Source: Arthrobacter sp. zg-Y1171
GTDB taxonomy: Bacteria; Actinomycetota; Actinomycetes; Actinomycetales; Micrococcaceae
DNA: 64,000 nt
NCBI RefSeq assembly: GCF_025244845.1
Contig: NZ_CP104264.1
Location: forward strand, 62,001 to 126,000
Reading direction: 5' to 3'
Shown: positions 27,667 through 36,840 of the stretch, piece by piece
Numbering within the stretch: position 1 is the first letter of the stretch
Layout of the letters: every line of letters starts with the position of its first letter
The notes under the pieces: model-generated
Database searches by the model: none
The model's input: only the letters and a program-made list of their open reading frames with translations
What the model was told of the DNA's origin: nothing
Translations under genes and position numbers: made by a program

Positions 27667-28830
27667 GTGCTCGACGAAAACTCCAACGACTCCAACGACT
27701 CCAACAACACCGCCTCCACAGCGGACACCGCGGCACATGCCGCCGCCCGGCCCGCGCCGCGGGTGCGCAAACGGCTCCTTCCGACGCTGGGGGATGCCCG
27801 GAACAGCATCCGTGACACCCTGCGCGACGCCGGCCTGGCCCCGGGCGGAGACCATCCGCCGCTGATCCTGGTGGCCTGCAGCGGCGGGCCCGACTCCCTT
27901 GCCCTGGCGCTGGCCGCCTCGTTCTTCTCCCGGCGGGGGGACTACCGGGTGGGCGCCGTCGTCGTTGATCACTCCCTGCAGCCCGGCAGTGCAGACGTGG
28001 CCGCCTCTGCGCGGGGCAAGCTGGAAGGGATGGGCCTGGAACCCGTCCTCGTGCGGAAGGTGGAAGTGCCGGCCTCCGGCATGGGGCCCGAAGCGGCGGC
28101 ACGCACGGTCCGTTATGCCGCCCTGGACGCCGCAGTGGAGGAACTGGACGCCGACGCCGTCCTGCTTGGCCATACCCTTGACGACCAGGCCGAGCAGGTG
28201 CTGCTGGGCCTGATGCGCGGTTCCGGCACCCGGTCCCTGGCCGGCATGCCCGCTGTGCGGGGAAAATACCTGCGGCCCTTCCTGGGCCTGCGCCGCGAAC
28301 AGACGGTCGAGATCTGCGAGCATGCCGGGCTGGACCCCTGGCACGATCCCAGCAACCGGGATCCCGCGTACGCCCGGTCCCGGGTCCGTACCGAAGTGCT
28401 GCCGTTCCTGGAAGAAAAGCTGGGCCCCGGCATCGCCGAAGCCCTGTTCCGTTCCTCACGTATCCTCTCCGCCGACGCCGACTATCTGGACGCCGTCGCG
28501 GCGCAGGCCTTTGCGGAGCTGCGCGTCGCCGGTCCGGCCGGTGACGTCCCGGATTCCGGGGAGCTGCTCCTGCCCGAAGAGCAGCTGCGGAACCTTGCCC
28601 CCGCCGTCCGCCAGCGCGTATTGGCCCTCGCCGCGCTCGAACTCGGCGGTGCCCAGCCGAGCTACGAGCGCCTCGCGGCGGTCCAGTCGCTGCTGCGGCG
28701 AACCGGGTCGGCGGGACCCGTCCAGCTGGTGGGGAAAGTCAGTGTCTACCGCCAGCCGCGCGCTAAAACGGTTCACCACGGCGGCTCAAGCTATGGCAAT
28801 CTTGTGTTTAGGAAAAAGAGCAGCACCTAA
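27667..28830 (+). CDS. tilS: tRNA(Ile)-lysidine synthase
   Basis: 387 residues. The PP-loop SGGPDS at residues 72-77 binds ATP, and the N-terminal domain continues through VVVDHSLQ, GHTLDDQAEQVLLGLMRGSGT and a substrate-domain segment. The enzyme adds lysine to C34 of the tRNA-Ile CAU anticodon, switching it to read AUA. It starts with GTG six bases after the metalloprotease stop. The first 25 residues are an unusual Asn/Ser/Asp/Thr-rich run encoded by a 9-base tandem repeat; a start further in cannot be excluded. hpt follows 38 bases downstream. Confidence 0.93.
   Translation: MLDENSNDSNDSNNTASTADTAAHAAARPAPRVRKRLLPTLGDARNSIRDTLRDAGLAPGGDHPPLILVACSGGPDSLALALAASFFSRRGDYRVGAVVVDHSLQPGSADVAASARGKLEGMGLEPVLVRKVEVPASGMGPEAAARTVRYAALDAAVEELDADAVLLGHTLDDQAEQVLLGLMRGSGTRSLAGMPAVRGKYLRPFLGLRREQTVEICEHAGLDPWHDPSNRDPAYARSRVRTEVLPFLEEKLGPGIAEALFRSSRILSADADYLDAVAAQAFAELRVAGPAGDVPDSGELLLPEEQLRNLAPAVRQRVLALAALELGGAQPSYERLAAVQSLLRRTGSAGPVQLVGKVSVYRQPRAKTVHHGGSSYGNLVFRKKSST
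27681..27707 (+). repeat. Three 9-base tandem repeats in the 5' end of tilS
   Basis: The unit CTCCAACGA occurs at 27681, 27690 and, with one change, 27699. It encodes the Asn-Ser/Asp-rich leader of TilS. Copy number could vary in steps of three residues without breaking the frame. Confidence 0.8.
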
Positions 28831-28868
28831 CATCCAAAGCTGCAACACCTCGCACCCGGGAGTCATTC

Positions 28869-29420
28869 GTGGATTCACACGACGTCCAGTCAGATCTCAA
28901 GCACGTTCTCTACACCAAGGAACAGATCCAAACCCGGATCAATGAACTGGCGGCCGAAATTGACCGCGACTACGCCGGCCGCGACGTCCTGCTGGTTGGC
29001 GTGCTCAAGGGAGCCGTGATGGTTATGGCTGACCTCTCCCGCGCCCTGCACAGCCACGTCACCATGGACTGGATGGCAGTGTCCTCCTACGGCTCCGGCA
29101 CGCAGTCCTCCGGCGTCGTGCGCATCCTCAAGGACCTTGAGACGGACCTGCTCGGCAAGCACGTGCTGATTGTCGAGGACATTATCGACTCCGGCCTCAC
29201 GCTCTCCTGGCTGCGCACCAACCTGGAATCCCGCGGACCGGCCAGCGTGGAAATCTGCACCCTGCTGCGCAAGCCGGAGGCAGCCAAGGTGGAAATCGAC
29301 GTTAAGTATGTCGGTTATGAAATCCCCAACGAGTTCGTGGTCGGTTTCGGCCTGGACTTTGCAGAGCGGTACCGCAACCTGGACTTCATCGGCACCCTCG
29401 CGCCGCACGTTTACGAATAA
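28869..29420 (+). CDS. hpt: Hypoxanthine phosphoribosyltransferase
   Basis: 183 residues. The PRPP-binding motif is VLIVEDIIDSGLTL, and the N-terminal VLVGVLKGAVMVMADL and the C-terminal YVGYEIPNEFVVGFGLDFAERYRN are typical. The enzyme salvages hypoxanthine (and guanine) to IMP and GMP using PRPP. GTG at 28869 has GGGAG six bases upstream. The order tilS-hpt-ftsH is widely conserved in Gram-positive bacteria. Confidence 0.95.
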   Translation: MDSHDVQSDLKHVLYTKEQIQTRINELAAEIDRDYAGRDVLLVGVLKGAVMVMADLSRALHSHVTMDWMAVSSYGSGTQSSGVVRILKDLETDLLGKHVLIVEDIIDSGLTLSWLRTNLESRGPASVEICTLLRKPEAAKVEIDVKYVGYEIPNEFVVGFGLDFAERYRNLDFIGTLAPHVYE

Positions 29421-29608
29421 CGGTTTCCGGCCCCGTTCCTCCCCGTCCCTGACAAGGGACCGTCACGGATGCAACGCTCTACGCCCTGAGGGAACTAATC
29501 CCTTCCCCTGACCGTGTTCTTCTGAGGGACGGTGTATAGCTAGTAGGTAAATTCCGCGCATACCAGCGTTGTTGACCAGGAGGGACGGGGCATTAGCCCT
29601 GACGACGA

Positions 29609-31693
29609 ATGAAATCCAAGAACTTCTTCAAGGGGCCGGTCATTTGGATCGCGCTGGCATTGGCCGCTCTTTTGATCCTTGTGCCGAGCCTTACTGCCAC
29701 CAGGGCCACGCAAGTGGACACCAAGGAAGGCATAGAGCTTCTCGACCAGGACAAAGTCTCGCAGGCGAAGATCTATGACGGCGAGCAGCGGGTCGACCTG
29801 ACATTGAATGACAGCGGCGTTGATGACAAGGGCGTCACTGACGTCCAGTTCTACTTCAGCACTGCGCGCGGCGAGGAAATAGTCCAGGCGGTCAACGATT
29901 CCGGGGCAAACTACACGGACCAGCCGGTGCAGACCAACTGGTTCACCAGCTTCCTCGGATTGTTCCTGCCGTTCATCATCATCGGCCTGATTTTCTGGTT
30001 CCTGATGTCCCGCATGCAGGGCGGCGGCTCCCAGGTCATGAAGTTCGGCAAGTCCAAGGCCAAGCTGACCAACAAGGACATGCCCCAGGTAACCTTCGAC
30101 GACGTCGCGGGCGCCGACGAAGCCGTCGAGGAACTCCACGAGATCAAGGAATTCCTGCAGGATCCGGGCAAGTTCCAGGCCGTGGGCGCAAAGATCCCCA
30201 AGGGTGTGCTGCTTTACGGCCCTCCCGGCACCGGCAAGACCCTGCTGGCCCGCGCCGTCGCCGGCGAGGCCGGTGTGCCGTTCTACTCGATCTCCGGCTC
30301 GGACTTCGTTGAAATGTTCGTAGGCGTGGGTGCCTCCCGCGTCCGCGACCTCTTCGAGCAGGCCAAGTCCAACGCCCCTGCCATCATCTTCGTGGACGAG
30401 ATCGACGCCGTCGGCCGCCACCGCGGCGCCGGCGTGGGCGGCGGAAACGACGAACGCGAGCAGACGCTGAACCAGCTGCTGGTGGAAATGGACGGTTTTG
30501 ACGGCAACACCAACGTCATCCTGATCGCTGCCACCAACCGGCCCGACGTCCTGGACCCGGCACTGCTGCGTCCGGGCCGCTTCGACCGCCAGATCGGCGT
30601 CGAGGCACCCGACATGCAGGGCCGCCTGCACATCCTGCAGGTCCATGCCAAGGGCAAGCCGATGGCTCCCGGCGTGGATCTCGAAACCGTTGCCCGCAAG
30701 ACGCCGGGCTTCACCGGTGCGGACCTGGCCAACGTGCTCAACGAAGCGGCGCTGCTGACCGCCCGCTCCAACGCAGACCTCATTGACGACCGCGCACTGG
30801 ATGAGGCCATCGACCGCGTGATCGCCGGCCCGCAGAAGCGCAGCCGCGTGATGAAGGAACTGGAACGCAAGATCACCGCCTACCACGAAGGCGGACACGC
30901 CTTGGTGGCTGCGGCACTGCGGAACACGGACCCGGTCACCAAGGTGACCATCCTGCCGCGCGGCCGGGCACTCGGCTACACCATGGTCCTGCCGCAGGAC
31001 GACAAGTACTCGATCACACGCAACGAGCTCCTGGACCAGCTCGCCTACGCAATGGGCGGCCGCGTCGCCGAAGAGATCGTCTTCCACGATCCCTCCACCG
31101 GGGCCTCCAACGACATCGAAAAGGCCACGTCCACGGCCCGGAAGATGGTCACCCAGTACGGCATGAGCGAGCGGATCGGGTCGGTCAAGCTCGGCTCCGG
31201 CGGCGGAGAGCCGTTCCTGGGCCGGGACATGGGCCAGGAACGCAACTACTCCGACCAGGTGGCCTATGTGGTTGACGAGGAGGTTCGGCGCCTGCTGGAC
31301 AACGCGCATGACGAGGCGTACCAGATCCTCACCGAGAACCGCGACGTCCTCGACCGGCTCGCGTTGGAGCTGCTGGAGCGGGAAACCCTGAACCAGGCGG
31401 AGATCGCCGAGGTCTTCTCCGATGTGCGCAAGCGCGATGTCCGCGAGGTCTGGCTGTCCAAGCCCACTCGCCCCGTCCACAGCATGCCGCCGGTGGTCTC
31501 GCAGAAGGAACGGCGCCAGGCCAAGGAAATCGGTGCCCCGGATCCGGCCTCGGTTGCTCCGCAGGACCAGATTGCCGACGCCGACCTGCCGCAGGACTTC
31601 GATGTGTCCAGCAATGGCCTGCCCAAGGGCAGCGGGAACGGCAGCCATCCCGGCCGGAGCGGAAGCAACGGCAGCACGCCCCCCGAGGCGTAG
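29609..31693 (+). CDS. ftsH: ATP-dependent zinc metalloprotease FtsH
   Basis: 694 residues, membrane-bound AAA+ protease that degrades unassembled membrane proteins and some regulators. Two membrane helices (about 10-28 and 114-133) bracket a small extracytoplasmic domain. The AAA module has Walker A GPPGTGKT at 204-211, Walker B IIFVDEID at 259-266 and the second region of homology ending RPGRFDRQ. The M41 zinc site is HEGGH at 426-430. The C-terminus ends in a low-complexity Gly/Ser/Asn tail. The ATG at 29609 follows an in-frame TGA by only six bases, so no longer start exists; there is no Shine-Dalgarno in the usual place. Confidence 0.96.
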   Translation: MKSKNFFKGPVIWIALALAALLILVPSLTATRATQVDTKEGIELLDQDKVSQAKIYDGEQRVDLTLNDSGVDDKGVTDVQFYFSTARGEEIVQAVNDSGANYTDQPVQTNWFTSFLGLFLPFIIIGLIFWFLMSRMQGGGSQVMKFGKSKAKLTNKDMPQVTFDDVAGADEAVEELHEIKEFLQDPGKFQAVGAKIPKGVLLYGPPGTGKTLLARAVAGEAGVPFYSISGSDFVEMFVGVGASRVRDLFEQAKSNAPAIIFVDEIDAVGRHRGAGVGGGNDEREQTLNQLLVEMDGFDGNTNVILIAATNRPDVLDPALLRPGRFDRQIGVEAPDMQGRLHILQVHAKGKPMAPGVDLETVARKTPGFTGADLANVLNEAALLTARSNADLIDDRALDEAIDRVIAGPQKRSRVMKELERKITAYHEGGHALVAAALRNTDPVTKVTILPRGRALGYTMVLPQDDKYSITRNELLDQLAYAMGGRVAEEIVFHDPSTGASNDIEKATSTARKMVTQYGMSERIGSVKLGSGGGEPFLGRDMGQERNYSDQVAYVVDEEVRRLLDNAHDEAYQILTENRDVLDRLALELLERETLNQAEIAEVFSDVRKRDVREVWLSKPTRPVHSMPPVVSQKERRQAKEIGAPDPASVAPQDQIADADLPQDFDVSSNGLPKGSGNGSHPGRSGSNGSTPPEA

Positions 31694-31695
31694 GT

Positions 31696-31721
31696 CCGGG
31701 CGGCCCTGCGGGGCCGCCCGG
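31696..31721 (+). terminator. Hairpin after ftsH without a T-run
   Basis: A perfect 11-base stem (31696-31706 with 31711-31721) with a TGCG loop lies three bases after the ftsH stop. There is no T-run, so it is either an actinobacterial U-less terminator or an mRNA 3' end stabiliser. Confidence 0.5.
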
Positions 31722-31750
31722 CATAGCCGGGGAACGAAGTACCGGCGCGA

Positions 31751-31756
31751 TAGGAT
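31751..31756 (+). promoter_or_regulatory. -10 element (TAGGAT) of a leaderless folE mRNA
   Basis: TAGGAT, close to the TATAAT consensus, ends six bases before the folE GTG. No Shine-Dalgarno is present. It implies a promoter for the folate operon independent of ftsH. Confidence 0.6.
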
Positions 31757-31762
31757 CGACCA

Positions 31763-32377
31763 GTGACGGATTTCGATGATGAACTACTGACCGCCGAAGC
31801 GGCAGCGGATTCCCCGGTGGATCAGCCAAGGATTGAACGGGCGGTCCGGGAAATCCTCCTCGCGATCGGGGAGGACCCGGACCGCGACGGTTTAAGGGAA
31901 ACCCCCAGCCGGGTGGCCAAGTCCTATACAGAGATCTTCAGCGGCCTGCACCAGAGCCCCTCGGACCTGCTGGCAACCACTTTTGACCTGGACCACGAAG
32001 AAATGGTCCTGGTCAAGGACATTCCCTTTTATTCCACCTGCGAGCACCATCTGGTGCCGTTCCACGGCACCGCGCACATCGGCTACATCCCCTCCCATGA
32101 GGGCAAGGTGACCGGCCTGTCGAAGCTCGCCCGGCTGGTAGACATCTACGCCCGGCGGCCCCAGGTCCAGGAGCGGTTGACCACCCAGATCGTGGACGCA
32201 CTGATGACCAATCTTTCCCCCCGCGGTGCCATAGTGGTTATTGAATGCGAGCACCTGTGCATGTCGATGCGCGGGGTGCGCAAGCCAGGCGCCAAGACCG
32301 TGACCTCGGCGGTGCGCGGCCAACTGCGCGAGACCGCAACCCGGGCCGAAGCAATGAGCCTGATACTAGGACGATAG
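31763..32377 (+). CDS. folE: GTP cyclohydrolase I
   Basis: 204 residues. Converts GTP to 7,8-dihydroneopterin triphosphate, the first step of folate synthesis. Zinc ligands are the Cys and His of [10 protein letters not shown] and the second Cys in [10 protein letters not shown]; the [10 protein letters not shown] helix is also diagnostic. It starts with GTG and has a -10 hexamer six bases upstream, so translation is probably leaderless. It opens the run folE-folP-folB-folK, with only seven bases between its stop and folP. Confidence 0.95.
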   Translation: MTDFDDELLTAEAAADSPVDQPRIERAVREILLAIGEDPDRDGLRETPSRVAKSYTEIFSGLHQSPSDLLATTFDLDHEEMVLVKDIPFYSTCEHHLVPFHGTAHIGYIPSHEGKVTGLSKLARLVDIYARRPQVQERLTTQIVDALMTNLSPRGAIVVIECEHLCMSMRGVRKPGAKTVTSAVRGQLRETATRAEAMSLILGR

Positions 32378-32384
32378 GACCACC

Positions 32385-33290
32385 ATGGATTCACTCGCTG
32401 CCGCACCCGGCACAGGACCGGCAACCTCCCCGTTGCCCGTACTGCGGCCCGCCCGCAAGGCGCGCAGGCTTTCCGACCTTCCCACTGACCGCACCCTGGT
32501 TATGGGTGTCCTCAACGTCACGCCGGATTCCTTCAGCGACGGTGGGCAATTCGCCGATACCGACGCGGCAATCCGTGCGGGGCTGAAGATGCACTACGAA
32601 GGCGCCGACATCATCGACGTCGGCGGTGAATCCACCCGGCCGGACTCCGTCCGCGTCTCCCCGGAAGCGGAGCAGGAGCGGGTCCTGCCCGTGGTCGAGG
32701 CCCTGGTCCGTACAGGAGCCCTCGTCAGCATCGACACCATGAATGCGGCCACGGCGGAAAAGGCGATTGAGGCCGGCGCCGCGATCATCAATGACGTGTC
32801 CGGCACCGAAACCGATCCCGGGATGCCCGGGCTTGTTGCCCGTACGGGGGTCTCGTACATCCTTATGCACAGCCGCGGCAACGTCCGCAGCAATGACCCC
32901 AACGCCAGCTACGCCGATGTGGTCGAAGAGGTGGCAGCGGAAATGCTGAAGGTCCGTGACCGGTTCTACGCCGCCGGTGCGGCCCCCGAACAGATCATCC
33001 TCGACCCCGGACTGGGCTTCTCCAAGGACGGCGAACACAACTGGCAGCTGCTGCGCGGAATCGACCGTCTCAACGCCTTGGGCCACCGCGTCCTTATCGG
33101 TGCATCCCGCAAGCGTTTCCTTGGCTCGCTGCTCACCAGCTACGGGAAGGCGGCCCAGCCGCTGGAACGCGACAACGCTACGGTCGCGGTGACTGCGCTG
33201 GCGGCGTCCGCCGGCGTCTGGGCCGTGCGCGTGCACAACGTGCCGGCCAGCCTTGATGCCGTAAAAGTCGCCGCGGCATGGAAAGCGTAG
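32385..33290 (+). CDS. folP: Dihydropteroate synthase
   Basis: 301-residue TIM-barrel enzyme joining 6-hydroxymethyl-dihydropterin pyrophosphate to p-aminobenzoate, the sulfonamide target. Diagnostic segments are MGVLNVTPDSFSDGG, IDVGGESTRPD, INDVSG and the C-terminal IGASRKRFLG. A 35-residue Pro/Ala-rich N-terminal tail precedes the barrel. The ATG at 32385 has AGGA five bases upstream. It sits in the folate operon. Confidence 0.95.
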   Translation: MDSLAAAPGTGPATSPLPVLRPARKARRLSDLPTDRTLVMGVLNVTPDSFSDGGQFADTDAAIRAGLKMHYEGADIIDVGGESTRPDSVRVSPEAEQERVLPVVEALVRTGALVSIDTMNAATAEKAIEAGAAIINDVSGTETDPGMPGLVARTGVSYILMHSRGNVRSNDPNASYADVVEEVAAEMLKVRDRFYAAGAAPEQIILDPGLGFSKDGEHNWQLLRGIDRLNALGHRVLIGASRKRFLGSLLTSYGKAAQPLERDNATVAVTALAASAGVWAVRVHNVPASLDAVKVAAAWKA

Positions 33291-33294
33291 CCGG

Positions 33295-33696
33295 ATGCTG
33301 AGCACCGGAGGTTCCGGAACGGCCCCCGGAACACGGGACCGGATCACGCTGAGCGGCATCACTGCCACCGGTTTCCACGGTGTCTTCCCCCACGAGCGGC
33401 GGGACGGCCAGCCCTTCGCTGTGGATCTGGTCCTGTTTACCGATCTGCGGCCGGCAGCGGCCACGGATGACCTGACCCTGACGGCGCATTACGGCGAGGT
33501 TGCCGAACGCGTAGTGCAGATCATCACCGGGGAACCGCTGAACCTGATCGAGGCGCTGGCGGGCCGGATTGCGGACGCCGTCCTGGCTTCCTTCTCCGTC
33601 CTTGCCGCAGTTGAGGTCACGGTGCATAAGCCGAAGGCGCCGATCACGGTGGAATTCGGCGACGTCGCGGTGACCATCCACCGGGAGCGCGCATGA
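33295..33696 (+). CDS. folB: Dihydroneopterin aldolase
   Basis: 133 residues. Cleaves dihydroneopterin to 6-hydroxymethyl-dihydropterin and glycolaldehyde; members form tetramers or octamers. The ITLSGITATGFHGVFPHERRDGQPF block contains the substrate loop, Tyr/Glu residues occur in HYGEVAE, and the catalytic Lys is in VTVHKPKAPI. The first 15 residues are a non-conserved extension, so a later start is possible. It lies four bases after folP and overlaps folK by four bases. Confidence 0.92.
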   Translation: MLSTGGSGTAPGTRDRITLSGITATGFHGVFPHERRDGQPFAVDLVLFTDLRPAAATDDLTLTAHYGEVAERVVQIITGEPLNLIEALAGRIADAVLASFSVLAAVEVTVHKPKAPITVEFGDVAVTIHRERA

Positions 33697-34184
33697 CTGC
33701 CGTCCATTGCGTCCTTGCCCTTGGAAGCAACCTCGGCGAAAGCCGGGACACCCTCTCCACGGCGGTAGCGGACCTGGCCGACCATCCGCAGGTACGGCTG
33801 AGCGCTGTATCCCCCGTGGTCCGTACACGTCCGGTCGGCGGCCCTGAACAGCCCGACTACCTCAACCTCGTGGTGGCGATCGAAACCGAACTCGAACCGC
33901 ACGCCCTGCTCGCGCACTGCCAGGCCGTCGAGGCACGCCACCACCGCGAACGCATTGTCCGCTGGGGCCCGCGGACCCTCGACGTCGACATCATCACGTA
34001 CGGGGACCTGCGACTGGACGAGGAGGACCTCACCATTCCGCACCCCCGTGCCGCCGTGAGGGCCTTTGTCCTGCAGCCCTGGGCCTGGATGGAACCCGAC
34101 GCCCGGCTGGACTCGGTGCCCGTGGCCGAGCTGGCCGCCCGTGCCGAGGACCTCCCCGGACTCGAAGTCTTCGAAGGAGAATGA
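33693..34184 (+). CDS. folK: 2-amino-4-hydroxy-6-hydroxymethyldihydropteridine pyrophosphokinase
   Basis: 163 residues. Transfers pyrophosphate from ATP to 6-hydroxymethyl-dihydropterin, making the FolP substrate. The N-terminal VLALGSNLGES, the PDYLNLVV segment and RWGPRTLDVDII with the metal-binding Asp pair, followed by IPHPRA, are characteristic. ATG overlaps the folB stop by four bases. It closes the four-gene folate set. Confidence 0.95.
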   Translation: MTAVHCVLALGSNLGESRDTLSTAVADLADHPQVRLSAVSPVVRTRPVGGPEQPDYLNLVVAIETELEPHALLAHCQAVEARHHRERIVRWGPRTLDVDIITYGDLRLDEEDLTIPHPRAAVRAFVLQPWAWMEPDARLDSVPVAELAARAEDLPGLEVFEGE

Positions 34185-34188
34185 GCCC

Positions 34189-34707
34189 GTGAGCAGCATC
34201 CAGTATCGGTGGCTGGCCGTCATCGGCTTCGCTGCCGGCGTTGTGGGCTGGACGGCGAACTACTTCCTGTCGGAAAACGGCTATCCCGCACCCGTGCTGA
34301 GCTCGGTGGCGCTGGTGGCCATCATCCTGGTGACCGGCGCCACCCTCTTCCTCGGGCTGCGGGTGCGCAGTTGGCGCAACGGCCGGCGGGACCGGGAGCT
34401 TGACCCCATTGCCGCCGCCCGCACGGTTGTCCTGGCGCAGGCACTCGCCTACGCCGGTGCCCTGCTGCTCGGCTGGCATGCCGCGATCTTCCTCACCCAG
34501 CTGCCCCTGTGGTCGCTGCGGCCGGGTCACGCCGGCACCTGGTCCTCCCTCGCCGTCAGCGTAGGCGGGATCCTGATGATTGCCACGGGGCTTACCGTCG
34601 AGCGGTTCTGTAAGCTGCCCCCTGTGGACAAGGACGGCACCGGGTCCGAGCCCGGCCCAGGAGGCGGCTCCGGAGATGGAGCGGGGGATGGAGGAGAATA
34701 TGCCTAG
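34189..34707 (+). CDS. DUF3180 membrane protein
   Basis: 172 residues with four membrane helices (about 7-25, 37-56, 79-103 and 122-143) and a Gly/Asp-rich soluble C-terminal tail. The gene position directly after folK and the helix layout match the actinobacterial DUF3180 family, whose role is unknown. GTG at 34189 has AAGGAG about ten bases upstream and lies four bases after folK. Its 3' end overlaps the next gene by eight bases, indicating translational coupling. Confidence 0.8.
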   Translation: MSSIQYRWLAVIGFAAGVVGWTANYFLSENGYPAPVLSSVALVAIILVTGATLFLGLRVRSWRNGRRDRELDPIAAARTVVLAQALAYAGALLLGWHAAIFLTQLPLWSLRPGHAGTWSSLAVSVGGILMIATGLTVERFCKLPPVDKDGTGSEPGPGGGSGDGAGDGGEYA

Positions 34708-35212
34708 CGAGGCAATCGACCCCGCAGCAGTGCAGTGGCAGCGCGTCTCACCGAAGTACCTGCGGCTGAGGCTGCTGAGCTGGGGCATTGAAACCGTAAT
34801 CACGCTGGTGGTGACCGGCCTTCCGCTGGTGCTGCGCCTCACCGGAATCTGGCCCGGATACCCGGCGTGGCTGGCGTGGGGGCTGCCCATCTTCTTTGCC
34901 GTAACCCTGCTGTGGCGCGGGATCCTGCTTCCCCGCCAGGTCCGTGCCCTCGGTTACGCCGAACGCAACGAGGACCTGCTGCTTCGACGGGGCATCTTCT
35001 TCCAGCGCACCCTGGTGGTTCCCTATGGCCGGATGCAGTACGTGGACGTGGCAGTGGGACCCCTGGAACGGGCCTTCGGGCTGTGCACGCTGAAACTCCA
35101 TACCGCCGCCCCGGGCACCAACGCCGGCATTGCCGGACTGCCTGCTGACGAGGGTGCCCGCCTGCGGGAGCATTTGTCCGCCCGCGGCGAAGCGCAGCTG
35201 GCCGGGCTGTGA
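34700..35212 (+). CDS. Bacterial PH-domain membrane protein (DUF304/YdbS-like)
   Basis: 170 residues. Two membrane helices (about 28-46 and 52-72) precede one bPH2 domain, seen as RALGYAERNEDLLLRRGIFFQRTLVVPYGRMQYVDV. This layout is that of YdbS-type proteins, which act as a pair with a larger multi-PH partner. The ATG at 34700 has GGAGGAG four bases upstream. It overlaps its neighbours at both ends (eight bases upstream, four bases downstream), so the genes are probably made together. Confidence 0.85.
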   Translation: MPSEAIDPAAVQWQRVSPKYLRLRLLSWGIETVITLVVTGLPLVLRLTGIWPGYPAWLAWGLPIFFAVTLLWRGILLPRQVRALGYAERNEDLLLRRGIFFQRTLVVPYGRMQYVDVAVGPLERAFGLCTLKLHTAAPGTNAGIAGLPADEGARLREHLSARGEAQLAGL

Positions 35213-36840
35213 CCGCCGGCGCCGCCCGGGGGCCGGGCAAGGACCCCGAAACCGCCGGCATCGATTCGGTTATCGAGACGGAACCCGAGTGGAAAAGGGT
35301 GCACCCGGTTTCCCCGCTGGTCCGCGGCTGGATAGCCTTGGCCGCCCTCGCCTATTTCGTGGGCAGGGACCAGGTTGAGTCGTGGTTTACCGACGGCCGC
35401 ATGGACCTGCCCGCCGGTACGGCACTGTTCTGGACGGTACTGGCCCTGGGGATCGCCCTGGTGGTGATCGCCGGCTCTTTCTTCCTCTCCTGGTGGGTTA
35501 CCCGCTACCAGCTGACCCATGACCACATCCGCGTGCGTTCGGGTGTGGTGGTGCGCCGCCAACGCCAGGCACGGCTGGACCGGGTGCAGGCCATCGACAT
35601 CGTCCAGCCCCTGCTCGCACGGATCTTCGGGCTGGCCGAACTGCGCTTTGAGGTAGCCGACGCCGGTGAGTCGGCAGTGCGCCTGGCTTTCCTTCGGCTG
35701 CCGGATGCACAGCAGCTGCGGGCTCGGATCCTCGAGGATGCCTCCGGCCTCGACGAAAAACAGTCCGACGGCGGCAACGGTGCCGGCGAGGCAACAGTGC
35801 CTGGAGAACGGCAGGTGCTGGCACTGTCGGCCGGACGCGTGATTGCCTCCGTCCTGCTGTCCGGGACCACCGTCTTCCTGATCCTGGCCGTTGCGGGAGT
35901 AATTGTCCTGACGGCGCTCACGGGCGAGGCCGCCTCCATTGCGGCCATGGTCCCGATCATTTTCGGTTTCGGCAGTGCGTACTGGGGCCTGTTCAGTTCC
36001 GGCTTCAACTTCCGTGCCTCCGTGTCACGGGAAGGTATCCGCATCCGCTCCGGACTGCTGGACACCCGCACGCAGACGGTACCGCCGGGCCGGATCCAGG
36101 CCCTGGCCGTGCGGCAGCCGCCGCTGTGGCGGATCACCGGCTGGTATTCGATCTCCGTGAACGTTGCAGGGTACGGAGTCGGCGCCGACAGTGAATCCTC
36201 CGCGCGCACCCGGCTGCTGCCCGCGGGTACCCCGGAAGAGGTCCTGCAGATGCTGGCCCTGGTTGTCCCGGATCCCGGTACCGAGGATCCGGTGGGAGTG
36301 TTCACCGCAGGGATGAACGGGACCGGCCCGGCAGCGGGCTTCACCGTCTCACCGCGGCGTGCCCGCTGGCTGTCCCCGCTTTCCCGGCGCCGGAACGGCT
36401 ACCTCGTCACGGAGACGGCGATCCTGTCCCGGCACGGATTCCTGTGGCGGTCGCTTCAGGTGGTTCCGCACAGCAGGACCCAGTCCCTTGCCCTGGAGCA
36501 GGGCCCGGTGGCCCGCCGCCTGCGCCTGGCAGACCTGGTCCTGCACTCCACACCCGGCCCGGTTTCCCCTCGAGTGGTGGAAATCGATGCGGACACCGCC
36601 CGGCAGCTGCTCCACGAGCAGGCGCTGCGCGCCCGGACCGCCCGCCGCCGGGACCTCCCGGAACAGTGGCTGCGCGGAACCGGTCCGTCCCTGGCGAAGT
36701 CCGCGCCTGCCGCTCCGGCCCCGGTACCGACCGCCCCGCCCAGCTCTGCCAATCCGCCGTCCACCCCTGCCAACCCGCCGCCCACCCCGGTGATGCCGCT
36801 ACCCGTCTCCAAGGAGGAGCCTCCCCATGAACACCGCTGA
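35209..36840 (+). CDS. Multi-PH-domain membrane protein (DUF304/YdbT-like)
   Basis: 543 residues. Two N-terminal membrane helices (about 42-55 and 72-96), then a bPH2 domain (YQLTHDHIRVRSGVVVRRQR), two more helices near 210-260, and two further bPH2 domains (REGIRIRSGLLDTRTQTVPPGRIQ and NGYLVTETAILSRHGFLWRS). The C-terminus is a Pro/Ala-rich tail of about 50 residues. YdbS/YdbT pairs affect membrane-active toxin sensitivity in Bacillus; the role here is not known. It begins with GTG overlapping the previous stop. Confidence 0.85.
   Translation: MTAGAARGPGKDPETAGIDSVIETEPEWKRVHPVSPLVRGWIALAALAYFVGRDQVESWFTDGRMDLPAGTALFWTVLALGIALVVIAGSFFLSWWVTRYQLTHDHIRVRSGVVVRRQRQARLDRVQAIDIVQPLLARIFGLAELRFEVADAGESAVRLAFLRLPDAQQLRARILEDASGLDEKQSDGGNGAGEATVPGERQVLALSAGRVIASVLLSGTTVFLILAVAGVIVLTALTGEAASIAAMVPIIFGFGSAYWGLFSSGFNFRASVSREGIRIRSGLLDTRTQTVPPGRIQALAVRQPPLWRITGWYSISVNVAGYGVGADSESSARTRLLPAGTPEEVLQMLALVVPDPGTEDPVGVFTAGMNGTGPAAGFTVSPRRARWLSPLSRRRNGYLVTETAILSRHGFLWRSLQVVPHSRTQSLALEQGPVARRLRLADLVLHSTPGPVSPRVVEIDADTARQLLHEQALRARTARRRDLPEQWLRGTGPSLAKSAPAAPAPVPTAPPSSANPPSTPANPPPTPVMPLPVSKEEPPHEHR

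Noticed and set aside
26070..27818. 582-codon minus-strand frame opposite dacB, the metalloprotease and tilS
   Set aside because: It spans three well-supported plus-strand genes and shows no domain.
29540..31648. 702-codon open frame on the minus strand opposite ftsH
   Set aside because: It mirrors the ftsH codons; high GC gives long antisense frames. Its translation has no recognisable domain, while FtsH is unmistakable.
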